From Bacteroidales bacterium (GTDB taxonomy: Bacteria; Bacteroidota; Bacteroidia; Bacteroidales; UBA932): 33,784 nucleotides of DNA. This document shows, piece after piece, positions 7,248 to 16,264 of the stretch. The notes under the pieces are model-generated. The model did not search any database. It was not told the origin of the DNA and saw only the letters and a list, made by a program, of their open reading frames with translations. The position numbers were made by a program, and so were the translations under genes. Location of the stretch: NCBI GenBank assembly GCA_017625725.1, contig JAGAKH010000026.1:1-33784 (forward strand), written 5' to 3'. The stretch's first letter is position 1, and the number at the start of each line of letters is the position of its first letter.

Positions 7248-8936
7248 ATGAAACGTAATCTATATATTTTAATTACTTCCGTAGTTCTTGCCGGTGCTGT
7301 TTCCTGTGAAGACTTCCTTGACAGGGCTCCCGGTGACAACATGACAAAGGAAGAACTTTTCTCGAACATCGAGACTGCAGAGCAGTATCTTGATAATGCA
7401 TACTGTTTCCTTCCGGATTTCCAGACCAATACAGAAGATCTGACCGGAAGATACAAGCTTGGTGATGCTACTGATGAAGGTGGTTTCCAGCAGGCGTCCG
7501 GATATGCATTCAGCCCATTTGATATCAACATCGGTAGCTGGAACCCAACCCAGATGCCTATGCTCCGTAACTGGAAAGATTATTATGGATGTATCAGACG
7601 TTGCAATAATTTCATTGAGAACTATAACCTTATCCCTGAAGACCTCAGTACCGGTGGTGCCAGCAACAGAAGAGAAAGGCTCCTTGGTGAGGCTTATGGT
7701 CTGAGAGGTTATTTCTACTTCCTTCTCTTCAAACAGTGGGGTGGCGTTCCTATCATCACATCTGTCCTTGATCCAGGTAATGTCGAGTCACTCAAAGGTA
7801 TCAAACGAGCTACTGCTGAGGAAACTCTTCAGCAGGTTCTCAATGATATGGATGAGGCAATGAAGTATCTTCCTGTAAAACATGACGATGCTAACTATGG
7901 CCGCTTTACTTCTTTGGTCGCTACAGTTGTCAAGTCTCAGGTAAAGCTCTACTGGGCAAGTAAATACTGGAACAGAGACAATGATCAGACCAGGTGGGAG
8001 GATGCCAAGGAAGCTTGCCGCGAGGCCCTCAATATGGCAGAGAAGAACGGTCATCTCCTTGCACTGAAATATTCTGATCTTTTCAATAAGGCAGGTATTC
8101 AGGCAGAGAACATCTGGACCAAGAATTCAGAGCATATGGAGTGCTATTGGTGGGATTTCTACGCAATGCCTCTCGGATACGGTGCGTTCAATGTAGATGG
8201 CCCTATTCAAGAACTTATTGATGATTTTGAAATGAAGGCGACAGGTAAGGTCCCTGTACTTGGATATACAACAGATAACAAGCAGATCATTGACGAGACT
8301 TCCGGATATGATCCGAAGAATCCATGGGACGGACGTGACGACCGTTTCTACTGCTGTATCCTTTATCATGGTGCCCAGCTTCAGGGCAGGGCCATCGATA
8401 TTTCCGAAAATGGAACGGACAACATCAACATCGGTTCAATCATCAGAACAAATTACTTTACTAATAAGTATCTTGACCAGAATCATAACCTTGTCACAAA
8501 TGCAAGCTGGACATACAGAAGGTTTGCAATCATGCGTACTGCTGAGCTTTATCTCAACTATGCAGAGGCAGCAAACGAGGTAGACGGTCCATCAAGCGTT
8601 GTTTATGAACTTGTGAACACAATCCGTCGTCGTGCCGGTCAGCCTGAACTACCTTCAGGTCTCAGTCAGGACCAAATGCGCGACAAGATACGTCAGGAGA
8701 GAAGAATCGAGCTCTGCTTCGAGAACCATCGTTTCTGGGATGTACGTCGCTGGATGATCGCAGAAGAGGTTGATAACGGACCAGTACACAGAGTTACTGT
8801 GGATGCTGCCGGAAATATTACATATCCTGTATTCCAGAACCGTGTATTCAATCCTGACAGACATTATCTCTTCCCTATACCTCAGCTTGAAATCGACAAG
8901 AACAATGCTCTTGAGCAGAATCCAGGCTGGAACTAG
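7248..8936 (+). CDS. SusD/RagB-like glycan-binding lipoprotein
   Basis: Surface lipoprotein that forms the lid of the SusC channel and binds glycan. The 562-residue protein has a lipoprotein signal with lipobox AGAVSC and Cys20, followed by EDFLD, an acidic surface-export-type tail. The N-terminal SusD-like domain shows the TPR-type helices (RRERLLGEAYGLRGYFYFLL, then WGGVPI) and the C-terminal RagB/SusD domain shows RTAELYLNYAEA, IRQERRIELCFENHRFWDVR and the ending LFPIPQLEIDKN...LEQNPGW typical of the family. It starts 20 bases after the susC stop, in the same operon. Ligand specificity cannot be read from sequence. Confidence 0.95.
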   Translation: MKRNLYILITSVVLAGAVSCEDFLDRAPGDNMTKEELFSNIETAEQYLDNAYCFLPDFQTNTEDLTGRYKLGDATDEGGFQQASGYAFSPFDINIGSWNPTQMPMLRNWKDYYGCIRRCNNFIENYNLIPEDLSTGGASNRRERLLGEAYGLRGYFYFLLFKQWGGVPIITSVLDPGNVESLKGIKRATAEETLQQVLNDMDEAMKYLPVKHDDANYGRFTSLVATVVKSQVKLYWASKYWNRDNDQTRWEDAKEACREALNMAEKNGHLLALKYSDLFNKAGIQAENIWTKNSEHMECYWWDFYAMPLGYGAFNVDGPIQELIDDFEMKATGKVPVLGYTTDNKQIIDETSGYDPKNPWDGRDDRFYCCILYHGAQLQGRAIDISENGTDNINIGSIIRTNYFTNKYLDQNHNLVTNASWTYRRFAIMRTAELYLNYAEAANEVDGPSSVVYELVNTIRRRAGQPELPSGLSQDQMRDKIRQERRIELCFENHRFWDVRRWMIAEEVDNGPVHRVTVDAAGNITYPVFQNRVFNPDRHYLFPIPQLEIDKNNALEQNPGWN

Positions 8937-8977
8937 AATCTTAATACATTAATTATAACCTATTAAAACCAATTTTT

Positions 8978-10408
8978 ATGAAAAAGGTACTTTTTACCCT
9001 TACATCACTTATGATTGCTTTTGCATCATGTGAAAAAGCTCCTGAGGATAATCCACAGAATCCTGCAGGTGGTGCTGAACCTACAGTGTCTATTTCTGCT
9101 GACCAGACTTTTGCAGAAGATAACACAGCAAAGCTTACATTGACTCTTTCTGCTGCAGCTGAGGCTGATGTAAAGGTTACTCTTGCAAAGGGTGACGTTG
9201 AGTCAGGCAAGACTGCTCTTACAGCTGACTTTGACAAGAACATCACCATCAAGGCCGGTGAGACCAAGGTGGTTGTGGATGTAGAGGCCGATACTTTCGG
9301 ACTTGAGGCAGGTGAATATCAGGCAGCAATCAAGATCGCTTCCGCTGAAGGAGCAAAGGTTGCTGACAATGCTGTTGCTTACATCAACTACAGCTATGAA
9401 TTCAAGCCAGATGTGAATCTCTATGCTGACGAGCAGGTAAGTGGTGATAGGACTGCAAAGATCAGAGTAGCTCTTGTAAAGGCGACTACAAAGGATGTTA
9501 AGGTTACTTTGGCTGATGTCGAGCTTTCAGGACTCACTGTATCTTATGAAAAGAGTGTAACTATTCCTGCAGGCCAGACTGAAGCTGAAATCACAATGAC
9601 AGTTGATGTTCCTGCTTCTCTCGCTCCAGGCATTTATCCTATCAAGGTTAAGATTGATGCTGTTGAGAACGCTGTTAAGGGTAATGTCAGTGAGGCTACA
9701 ATCAACCTTTCATATCCATTCGGTGTAAACATCTCAATTGATGGAGTATTTGATGATTGGAATGATAAGAACGTAGTTACTTGGACACTTCCTGACGGTC
9801 AGGTTCTTTATGATGACATCAAGGAACTCAAACTTGCTGCAAATGAAAAGTATGTTTATATGTACGCTAAGTTCTTCGATGCAGGTTATTCGTTCAATAT
9901 GCCAGTAAATATTTACATCGATGCTGACGGAAATCCAGCTACCGGCGGTATGACTCCTGCAACAGACAATAACACGGCATACCCTCCTTATGCAGCGGAT
10001 AATCAGGGTCTTGAGTGGTATCTTGAGATGTCTTTCCATGATGGTGACAAGTATAATGACATGTATTCATGGGGAACTATCTATCAGTATAATCCTGATT
10101 CAGCTCCTGGTCTGTCTGTATTTGGTAATCTGATAGCTTTGTCAGTAGGCACATATGATGGTTCACAGATTTCATGCGTGGGATCTATCGGTGATGACAA
10201 CATTGCACAGGTTGAGATCCAGTTCAACAGATCATTCTTCAACATCAAGGGTCAGAAGGCCAGATTCTCACTCAAGATCATGGATGGTATGAATAACTGG
10301 AATTGTATCGGTATTCTTCCACAGGGTACTGCTTCAAATCTTGAGGATCCAACCACTCGTGAGCAGGTTGATATGGCTACAATCAATCTTCCTACTTTTG
10401 TTGAATAA
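8978..10408 (+). CDS. SusE/F-position surface lipoprotein with Calx-beta-like and CBM9-like domains
   Basis: Probable outer-surface glycan-binding lipoprotein of the first SusCD system. The 476-residue protein has a lipobox FASC with Cys18. Two similar beta-sandwich repeats follow at about residues 33-135 and 145-245; each has a conserved core of the kind found in Calx-beta or DUF1735-type domains (KNITIKAGETKVVVDVEAD and KSVTIPAGQTEAEITMTVDV). The C-terminal part from about residue 248 opens with ISIDGVFDDWNDKN and contains NIYIDADGNPATGG, resembling CBM9/DOMON-like carbohydrate-binding folds. It begins 41 bases after susD, and its TAA overlaps the next ATG by one base (TAATG), suggesting translational coupling. 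Domain names are from pattern recognition; the substrate is unknown. Confidence 0.8.
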   Translation: MKKVLFTLTSLMIAFASCEKAPEDNPQNPAGGAEPTVSISADQTFAEDNTAKLTLTLSAAAEADVKVTLAKGDVESGKTALTADFDKNITIKAGETKVVVDVEADTFGLEAGEYQAAIKIASAEGAKVADNAVAYINYSYEFKPDVNLYADEQVSGDRTAKIRVALVKATTKDVKVTLADVELSGLTVSYEKSVTIPAGQTEAEITMTVDVPASLAPGIYPIKVKIDAVENAVKGNVSEATINLSYPFGVNISIDGVFDDWNDKNVVTWTLPDGQVLYDDIKELKLAANEKYVYMYAKFFDAGYSFNMPVNIYIDADGNPATGGMTPATDNNTAYPPYAADNQGLEWYLEMSFHDGDKYNDMYSWGTIYQYNPDSAPGLSVFGNLIALSVGTYDGSQISCVGSIGDDNIAQVEIQFNRSFFNIKGQKARFSLKIMDGMNNWNCIGILPQGTASNLEDPTTREQVDMATINLPTFVE

Positions 10409-11454
10409 TGCCTATGAAATTCAGGATACTTGGAATTTTATCGCTCATCGCAGCCTTATCAGTCTCATGCAAGACTGATAAGGCCGATGAGCCTTTCTTT
10501 GAAACCCGTGGTGTCGTTCTAGCTTGGCTCGACCTTCAGAATCCTGAAGTAATCGACTGGGTACAGAAGATGCATGATAACGGTATAAACACCGTGAGCG
10601 TATTCGGACATGACTATGGCAGTACGGAGTACGCTGAACTCAGACAGAACCTTATCGATGAGGGGTTTGCTTTTGAATACGAGGAACATGCAATGTCATG
10701 GCTGCTCCCACGTTCACTTTTCAATGAACATCCTGAATATTTCCGCATGGATGCGAACGGTAACCGTGTACCTGACGGAAACGGATGTCCATCATGTGAG
10801 GAAGGTCTTCAGGTGATCATGAGCAATGTCCCAGCTTTTGCCGAGAAGCACAAACCAAGCAATCATAAGTACTATACATGGTTGTGGGATGGCGGTGACA
10901 TCTGCCATTGTGAGAAGTGTAAGGATTATAATGTCGCAGATCAGGGACTTATCTTCGAGAACCATATCATCAAGGCTCTCAAGGCAATCGATCCTGAGGC
11001 TCAGCTTGCCCACCTTGCATACCACAACTCGACACCTGCTCCATCGAAGGTAAAGCCAGAAGAAGGTATATTCCTTGAGTTTGCTCCTTTCTTCCGTCGT
11101 TGGGACAAGCCTCTTTCTGATAAGGAAGCAATCCGTGACGGTCAGTTCTGGAACCATGGCGACTATCTTCAGATGCTTGAGGATAATCTTAAAGTCTTTC
11201 CTGTAGAGACAGCTCAGATTCTTGAGTATTGGCTTGACCTCTCTCTCCAGAGCGGCTGGAAGATGCCTCAGAAGAAGATGAGATTCTATGAAGATGTTTA
11301 TCTTGATGACCTCAAGACATATGCCAGCTATGGAATCAAGCATATCACAACATACGCTTGCTGGGCTGATGCCAATTATGTGAAGATGTATGGTGATGTG
11401 TCATTCATTGACAAGTATGGTCAGGGTCTCTTGAATTACAGACACAACGAGTAA
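10408..11454 (+). CDS. DUF4838-like lipoprotein, possible glycosidase (copy 1)
   Basis: Predicted lipoprotein (lipobox ALSVSC) of 348 residues. The body resembles the DUF4838 family, a TIM-barrel-like group linked to glycan loci and distantly related to glycoside hydrolases. Recognisable parts are LPRSLFNEHPEYFRMDANGN, the acidic/cysteine motif DGGDICHCEKCKDYN, LIFENHIIKALKAIDPEAQL and FLEFAPFFRRWD. The CxCxxC cluster after Asp-Gly-Gly-Asp is a known feature of such proteins and may bind metal. The ATG overlaps the previous stop (TAATG); an ATG two codons further at 10414 is an alternative start. It is about half identical to the next gene, so the two are tandem paralogues. No catalytic activity can be assigned from sequence. 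Confidence 0.75.
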   Translation: MPMKFRILGILSLIAALSVSCKTDKADEPFFETRGVVLAWLDLQNPEVIDWVQKMHDNGINTVSVFGHDYGSTEYAELRQNLIDEGFAFEYEEHAMSWLLPRSLFNEHPEYFRMDANGNRVPDGNGCPSCEEGLQVIMSNVPAFAEKHKPSNHKYYTWLWDGGDICHCEKCKDYNVADQGLIFENHIIKALKAIDPEAQLAHLAYHNSTPAPSKVKPEEGIFLEFAPFFRRWDKPLSDKEAIRDGQFWNHGDYLQMLEDNLKVFPVETAQILEYWLDLSLQSGWKMPQKKMRFYEDVYLDDLKTYASYGIKHITTYACWADANYVKMYGDVSFIDKYGQGLLNYRHNE

Positions 11455-11456
11455 AG

Positions 11457-12632
11457 ATGAATAGAAATTGCCTAATGATTCTTCCATTCATATCTGTTTT
11501 ACTTTTTTCCCTTGTCTCTTGTACTCAGCCGGATATGACTACTGATGCGACCGAGGGTTGGGAGGATATGTTCAAACCGGAAGAACCAGAAGAACCGGAA
11601 GAACCAGATACTCCGGGTACTCCGGATGACCCGGTAGATGACACGAAGGATGTATATGCAGATGAAGAGAGTTTCTTCAAGATGCGTGGCCTGGTGATGG
11701 GGTGGTCTGATGTAAATGATCCTAAAGTGTTGGACTACATCAAGATTGCCAAGGAAAACGGGCTTAATACATTCAGTATCTATGGAGCAGACAGATCCCA
11801 TGTCGTCTGGAAGGCATTTGCAAGAGATTGTGCCGATGCTGGAATTTTTCTCGAGTATGAAGAGCACATGATGTCTTTCCTTCTTCCTCGAGCATTGTTC
11901 GATACACATCCTGAGTATTTCCGTATGAACCAGCAAGGCGTCAGGGTAAAGGATGCAAACGGTTGTCCTTCATCCGAGGGTGCATTGGCGGAAGTATATA
12001 AGAATGCCATCGATATTGGAAAGAGGTATAATCCGACCAACAACAGGTATTATTTCTGGCTTGATGATGGTGGTGACGTATGCTATTGCGATAAATGTAA
12101 GGAACTCAATGATGCCGATCAGGCTTTGATCTTCGAAAATGAGGTAATCAAGGCACTCAAGACCATCAATCCTGACGCAATGCTGGCCCATCTCTGCTAT
12201 GCCAACACAACGGATCCTCCAAAGAAGGTGAAACCACATGAGGATATCTTCCTTGAGTTTGCCCCTTTCTACCGCAGTTGGGATTATCCTTTGGCTGATA
12301 CATGGGTTACAGGTAATCAGGGAATGACTCATGGAAAGTACCTCAGATCGCTTGAGGACCATCTTAAGGTATTCCCGGCAGAGACTGCTCAGGTGCTTGA
12401 ATACTGGATGGATGACTCTCTTTTCAGCGGATGGAATCCGAACAAGCTCAAACCTGTTCCTTGGAAATATGAAAGTGTCTTCCTGAAGGATCTGGATACG
12501 TATGCCAAGTATGGAATCCGTCATATCACATGTTATTGTGCATATGTCGGTCCGAGCTATGTCAATCTTTTCGGTTTTCCTGATTTCCTTGTGGAATATG
12601 CTCAGGCATTAAGAGATTATGAGAAAAAATAG
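11457..12632 (+). CDS. DUF4838-like lipoprotein, possible glycosidase (copy 2)
   Basis: Paralogue of the preceding gene, 391 residues, with a lipoprotein signal (SLVSC, Cys22). It differs by a Pro/Glu/Asp-rich tether of about 35 residues (EEPEEPEEPDTPGTPDDP) between the lipid anchor and the domain, built from 9-base DNA repeats. The conserved parts match copy 1: LPRALFDTHPEYFRMNQQG, DDGGDVCYCDKCKELN, LIFENEVIKALKTINPDAML, FLEFAPFYRSWDYP and the C-terminal DLDTYAKYGIRHIT. The longer tether suggests it reaches further from the outer membrane. It starts two bases after copy 1, and its end overlaps the next gene by 14 bases. The function is as uncertain as for copy 1. Confidence 0.75.
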   Translation: MNRNCLMILPFISVLLFSLVSCTQPDMTTDATEGWEDMFKPEEPEEPEEPDTPGTPDDPVDDTKDVYADEESFFKMRGLVMGWSDVNDPKVLDYIKIAKENGLNTFSIYGADRSHVVWKAFARDCADAGIFLEYEEHMMSFLLPRALFDTHPEYFRMNQQGVRVKDANGCPSSEGALAEVYKNAIDIGKRYNPTNNRYYFWLDDGGDVCYCDKCKELNDADQALIFENEVIKALKTINPDAMLAHLCYANTTDPPKKVKPHEDIFLEFAPFYRSWDYPLADTWVTGNQGMTHGKYLRSLEDHLKVFPAETAQVLEYWMDDSLFSGWNPNKLKPVPWKYESVFLKDLDTYAKYGIRHITCYCAYVGPSYVNLFGFPDFLVEYAQALRDYEKK

Positions 12633-13260
12633 TTTTTCAATACTAGCTGCTGCAGTGTTGATGATAGTGTCAGCTACTGCATGCCGAAACCTAAGCCATG
12701 ACAACGCCTTCGTAATCGGAGGCGTTTCTGGAATAGATATGCTTCATGCTCCGTGGGACGGACTTGAAGATGATACGAGATTCAGATGCTTTGCTGATGA
12801 TGAACGTTTCTACTTCTATTATGAGGTTGCTGACAGCACCCTTACTCTGATGGATCCGTATGAAGGAGAACGCACTGTCGACTTTGAGGACAGGGTGGAG
12901 ATATTCTTCAGCAAGGATTCAGTGATGACCAATTACTATTGTGCAGAGATAGACCCTCTGGGAAGACGTATGGACTATGCAAGTTCATATAAGCATCCGC
13001 TTGATTATGAGTGGGACTTCGCGACAATGAGACAGGCCGGACAGCTTACGGATGAAGGTTATGTTGTGGCTGGCAGTGTTTCTATCAGTGAATTGAAGAA
13101 TTATGGAGTGGATCTTCTTGAAGGATTCTACCTTGGAGTGTTCAGGGCTGATTTCCATGCGGATGGAAGCGTCAATTGGTATTCTGCCGTGAAGACTGAT
13201 GATGAGACTCCTTATTTCCATAAACCTAATGTGCTTTTCCCTGCACGGATTGGCAAATAA
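12619..13260 (+). CDS. CBM9-like carbohydrate-binding lipoprotein
   Basis: A 213-residue lipoprotein (lipobox SATAC, Cys22) made of a single beta-sandwich domain resembling carbohydrate-binding module family 9. Typical features are the opening HAPWDGLEDDTRFRCFADDE, the strand FYFYYEVADS, and DFEDRVEIFFSKD, followed by YYCAEIDPLGRRMDY and WDFATMRQAG. The ATG overlaps the 3' end of the upstream gene (ATGAGAAAAAATAG), implying translational coupling. It probably helps dock glycan at the cell surface or in the periplasm. CBM9 assignment is by pattern; residues that stack on sugars cannot be singled out without alignment. Confidence 0.75.
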   Translation: MRKNSFSILAAAVLMIVSATACRNLSHDNAFVIGGVSGIDMLHAPWDGLEDDTRFRCFADDERFYFYYEVADSTLTLMDPYEGERTVDFEDRVEIFFSKDSVMTNYYCAEIDPLGRRMDYASSYKHPLDYEWDFATMRQAGQLTDEGYVVAGSVSISELKNYGVDLLEGFYLGVFRADFHADGSVNWYSAVKTDDETPYFHKPNVLFPARIGK

Positions 13261-13278
13261 TTGTTTATATTTGACATT

Positions 13279-16188
13279 ATGAAAAGAATATTGTTTTTTA
13301 CGTTAGCAGCGGTTTTATGCATTCCGCTCAACGCTCAGACTGCGATTGTGAAGGATACGGTCTGCACCACTTATGAGTTCTCAGATCCTAATCCGGTGCC
13401 GCAGCCTGATAATGTCTATCCTTACCATAAGTTCGAAACCTTTGCTTTTGAGCCTGTCCAGAAGACCTACAAGATGGTCGTGCTTGAAAATGACTGGCTC
13501 AGAGTAAAGATTTTCCCTGAAATCGGAGGAAAGATCTGGTCTATCTTCGACAAGACCCAGGGTAAGGAAATGTTTTATGACAATGATGTTGTCAAATTCC
13601 GTGAGATTGCACTTCGCGGACCATGGACCAGCGGTGGAATCGAGTTCAATTATGGAGTCATCGGACATGCCCCTTCATGTGCACATCCTGTAGATTACAA
13701 GATCGAGACCAAGGAAGACGGTAGTGTCAGCTGCTACATCGGAGTCATGGAACTGCTCAGCCGTACACGCTGGATGGTTGAAATCAATCTTCCAAAGGAT
13801 GCGGTCTGGGTTCGTACAAGGTCTTTCTGGCATAACTATTCAGGTGATTTCCAGCCTTACTACACATGGGCTAATTCCGGTGTGAAGGTTACAGATGACA
13901 TGGAACTCATCTATCCGGGTACATATACCATCGGTCATGACGGAATCACCACGCCATATCCTGTAGATGAGCAGGGCAGGGACCTTTCGATCTATGCTCA
14001 GCAGAGATTCGGTCTTGACAAGTCCTTCCATCCTGGAGGTACTCACAAAGGCTATTTCGGTGCATATTGGGCAGGAGAGGATTTCGGCGTTCTCCACTAT
14101 GCTCTTCGCGATGAGAAGGTTGGAAGAAAGTATTTCAGCTGGGCTCAGTCCGAGCAGGGTAACATCTGGGTTGATCTTCTTACAGACAAGAGTCCTCAGT
14201 ATGTTGAGCTTCAGAGCGGTCGTCTCTTCAATCAGAACCTTCTTGAGAGTATCTATACTCCTTACAAGCAGTTCCTTTTTACACCTTATGGAACGGATGA
14301 ATGGAACGAGTATTGGATGCCTTTCTCTCAGATCGGAGGAGTTGATGACATGACCCTTCGTGCAGCTGTGAATGTGGACAGAAAGGACGGTATCTTTGAG
14401 TTCGGAATCTATCCATATCGTGACCTGAAAGGTACTCTCATAGCTGTTGATGCTTCCGGCAATCCTGTATATAAGAAGGAAGTCGATATGAAGGCTTCTG
14501 TCGCGTTTACGGATAAGGTATCGGCTGATGTTCAGAACATCCTTCTTGATGGCTTCAGACTATGGTCTGCGGATCAGCAGAATGTTGACCGTCCTCATAA
14601 GATCAATGAAGGTTTCAGCCTCCAGTCAGCTCAGGGTGAGATGATTCATGCCCGTTATCTTGCAGGTATGCGTAAGTATGGTCTTGCTGAGCAGAGGGTC
14701 AACAGGGCTCTTGAGCTTGATCCTGTACTTCTTCCGGCTCTGACCATGAAGTCTATGCTCTGCCTCAGGAAGATGGAGTATGAGAATGCATACGAGTATG
14801 CGAACAGGGCACTTGCCATTGACGAATATGATCCTGAGGCAAACTATCTCAGCGGTCAGGCAGCAGTGGCTTTAGGCAAGAATTATGATGCCATGGACCG
14901 TTTCGAAATTGCGGCCCTCACAAATGAACTCAGAAGTGCAGCCTATACTCAGCTATCACAGCTTCATTTCCGTCTGGGTGACAAGGAACTTGCCAAGGAT
15001 TATGCTGCTAAGAGCCTTGTTGGCAACAGTTATAATGTCACAGCTTATCAGATTCTCCAGCAGCTTTGCCCTTCAGATGAGAACCTTGCCAAGATTGACC
15101 AGCTCGACCCACTCTGCCATTTTGCAGATGCCGAGCGTATGCTTTCAGGCAAGATGACAGCTGAGGAACTTGCTGCTTCCATCAAGGAAGAGATGGTTTG
15201 GCAGAATTATCTTGAATTTGCAGCCTTCTATCATAATCTCGGACTTGACTGCAAGGCAGTGAAGATTCTTGATGCTTGCCCTGAGGATAATGCTCTTATA
15301 GCACTTTGGAAGGCATATTTCAAGGGTGATAAGGATGCAATCGCATCTGCTGAGGCGAAGTCTATAGAGTTCGTGTTCCCATTCCGTGAGGAGTCTGCAG
15401 ATGTTCTTTCATGGGCCCTCGAAAATGGAGGCGGATGGAAGACCAGGTATCTTCTTGCAATGCTTTCTGACTTTATCGGCAATAAGGACAAGGCAAGACA
15501 GCTTCTTGCAGAGGATGATTCTGATTATGCTCCTTATTATGCTTATAGAGGAATTCTTTCCGCATCGAAAGAGTCTCTCCAGAAGGCATTCGATATGGAT
15601 CCCCAGCAGTGGCGTTATTGCCAGCAGCTTGCCCTCATGTATTACAGGGAAGGAGATTATGCGAAAGCAGCCGAGCTGTCAGGCAATTTCTATGCGAAGA
15701 ATAAGGATAATTTCCATATAGGTGACACATATATCAAGTCACTTATCGCTTTGAAGCAGTATAAAAAGGCAGATCAGGTCATTACAAATATCCGTATTCT
15801 CCCATTCGAAGGCCAGAGCGGAAGCCACGTCATGTACAGAGACATCAAGCTTCATCTTGCTGCAGATGCGATCGACCGCGGAAATTACAAGGAGGCTGCC
15901 AGAAGAGTATCAGAGTCGCGTGAGTGGCCTAAGAATCTCGGCGTCGGCAAGCCTTACGATGATCTCATTGACAACACTCTCGAGGACTGGCTTGATGCAG
16001 TCATCTGTCAGCGTCAGGGTAAGGCCGAAAAGGCAGCTGAATATATGCAGAAGGTCGCTCAGAAGGATAAGGACGTCCGTTGGCAGAAGAATTTTGAAGA
16101 GGTGATCCGGAAGGTCGGCAAGAAGTACCCTCAGGTATCTTCTTCGATCAGCAATATGGATGCCTCATTCGATAAGAAACTCTTCTAG
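13279..16188 (+). CDS. Secreted DUF5107 protein with C-terminal TPR repeats
   Basis: The 969-residue product begins with a signal peptide (MKRILFFTLAAVLCIPLNAQ) and has no lipobox, so it is probably periplasmic. Residues of about 30-440 match the DUF5107 type, a domain resembling galactose-mutarotase/beta-sandwich folds (VLENDWLRVKIFPEIGGKIW, GPWTSGGIEFNYG, FHPGGTHKGYFGAYWAGEDF). From about residue 450 to the end there are tandem tetratricopeptide-like helical pairs (AEQRVNRALELDPVLLPAL, ENAYEYANRALAIDEYDPEA). A TTG at 13261 is in frame but weak; the ATG at 13279 gives the clean signal peptide. It is the last gene of the first susCD operon, 18 bases after the CBM9-like gene, and is followed by a strong hairpin. 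A role in handling the imported glycan is inferred from position only. Confidence 0.82.
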   Translation: MKRILFFTLAAVLCIPLNAQTAIVKDTVCTTYEFSDPNPVPQPDNVYPYHKFETFAFEPVQKTYKMVVLENDWLRVKIFPEIGGKIWSIFDKTQGKEMFYDNDVVKFREIALRGPWTSGGIEFNYGVIGHAPSCAHPVDYKIETKEDGSVSCYIGVMELLSRTRWMVEINLPKDAVWVRTRSFWHNYSGDFQPYYTWANSGVKVTDDMELIYPGTYTIGHDGITTPYPVDEQGRDLSIYAQQRFGLDKSFHPGGTHKGYFGAYWAGEDFGVLHYALRDEKVGRKYFSWAQSEQGNIWVDLLTDKSPQYVELQSGRLFNQNLLESIYTPYKQFLFTPYGTDEWNEYWMPFSQIGGVDDMTLRAAVNVDRKDGIFEFGIYPYRDLKGTLIAVDASGNPVYKKEVDMKASVAFTDKVSADVQNILLDGFRLWSADQQNVDRPHKINEGFSLQSAQGEMIHARYLAGMRKYGLAEQRVNRALELDPVLLPALTMKSMLCLRKMEYENAYEYANRALAIDEYDPEANYLSGQAAVALGKNYDAMDRFEIAALTNELRSAAYTQLSQLHFRLGDKELAKDYAAKSLVGNSYNVTAYQILQQLCPSDENLAKIDQLDPLCHFADAERMLSGKMTAEELAASIKEEMVWQNYLEFAAFYHNLGLDCKAVKILDACPEDNALIALWKAYFKGDKDAIASAEAKSIEFVFPFREESADVLSWALENGGGWKTRYLLAMLSDFIGNKDKARQLLAEDDSDYAPYYAYRGILSASKESLQKAFDMDPQQWRYCQQLALMYYREGDYAKAAELSGNFYAKNKDNFHIGDTYIKSLIALKQYKKADQVITNIRILPFEGQSGSHVMYRDIKLHLAADAIDRGNYKEAARRVSESREWPKNLGVGKPYDDLIDNTLEDWLDAVICQRQGKAEKAAEYMQKVAQKDKDVRWQKNFEEVIRKVGKKYPQVSSSISNMDASFDKKLF

Positions 16189-16212
16189 GGTTAAATGATA
16201 AAATCACAAAAG

Positions 16213-16245
16213 CAAAGGCGTGGCTGGGTTCCAGTCACGCCTTTG
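16213..16245. terminator. Bidirectional terminator between convergent operons
   Basis: CAAAGGCGTGGCTGG pairs with CCAGTCACGCCTTTG (one G-U pair) with a three-base loop. It lies between the convergent DUF5107 and phosphoesterase genes. T-rich sequence follows on the minus strand, less so on the plus strand. Confidence 0.85.
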
Positions 16246-16264
16246 TAATTCATGCATATTGCCC

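Noticed and set aside
13261-13278. TTG start of the DUF5107 protein
   Set aside because: The ATG at 13279 gives a clean signal peptide and is the stronger codon.
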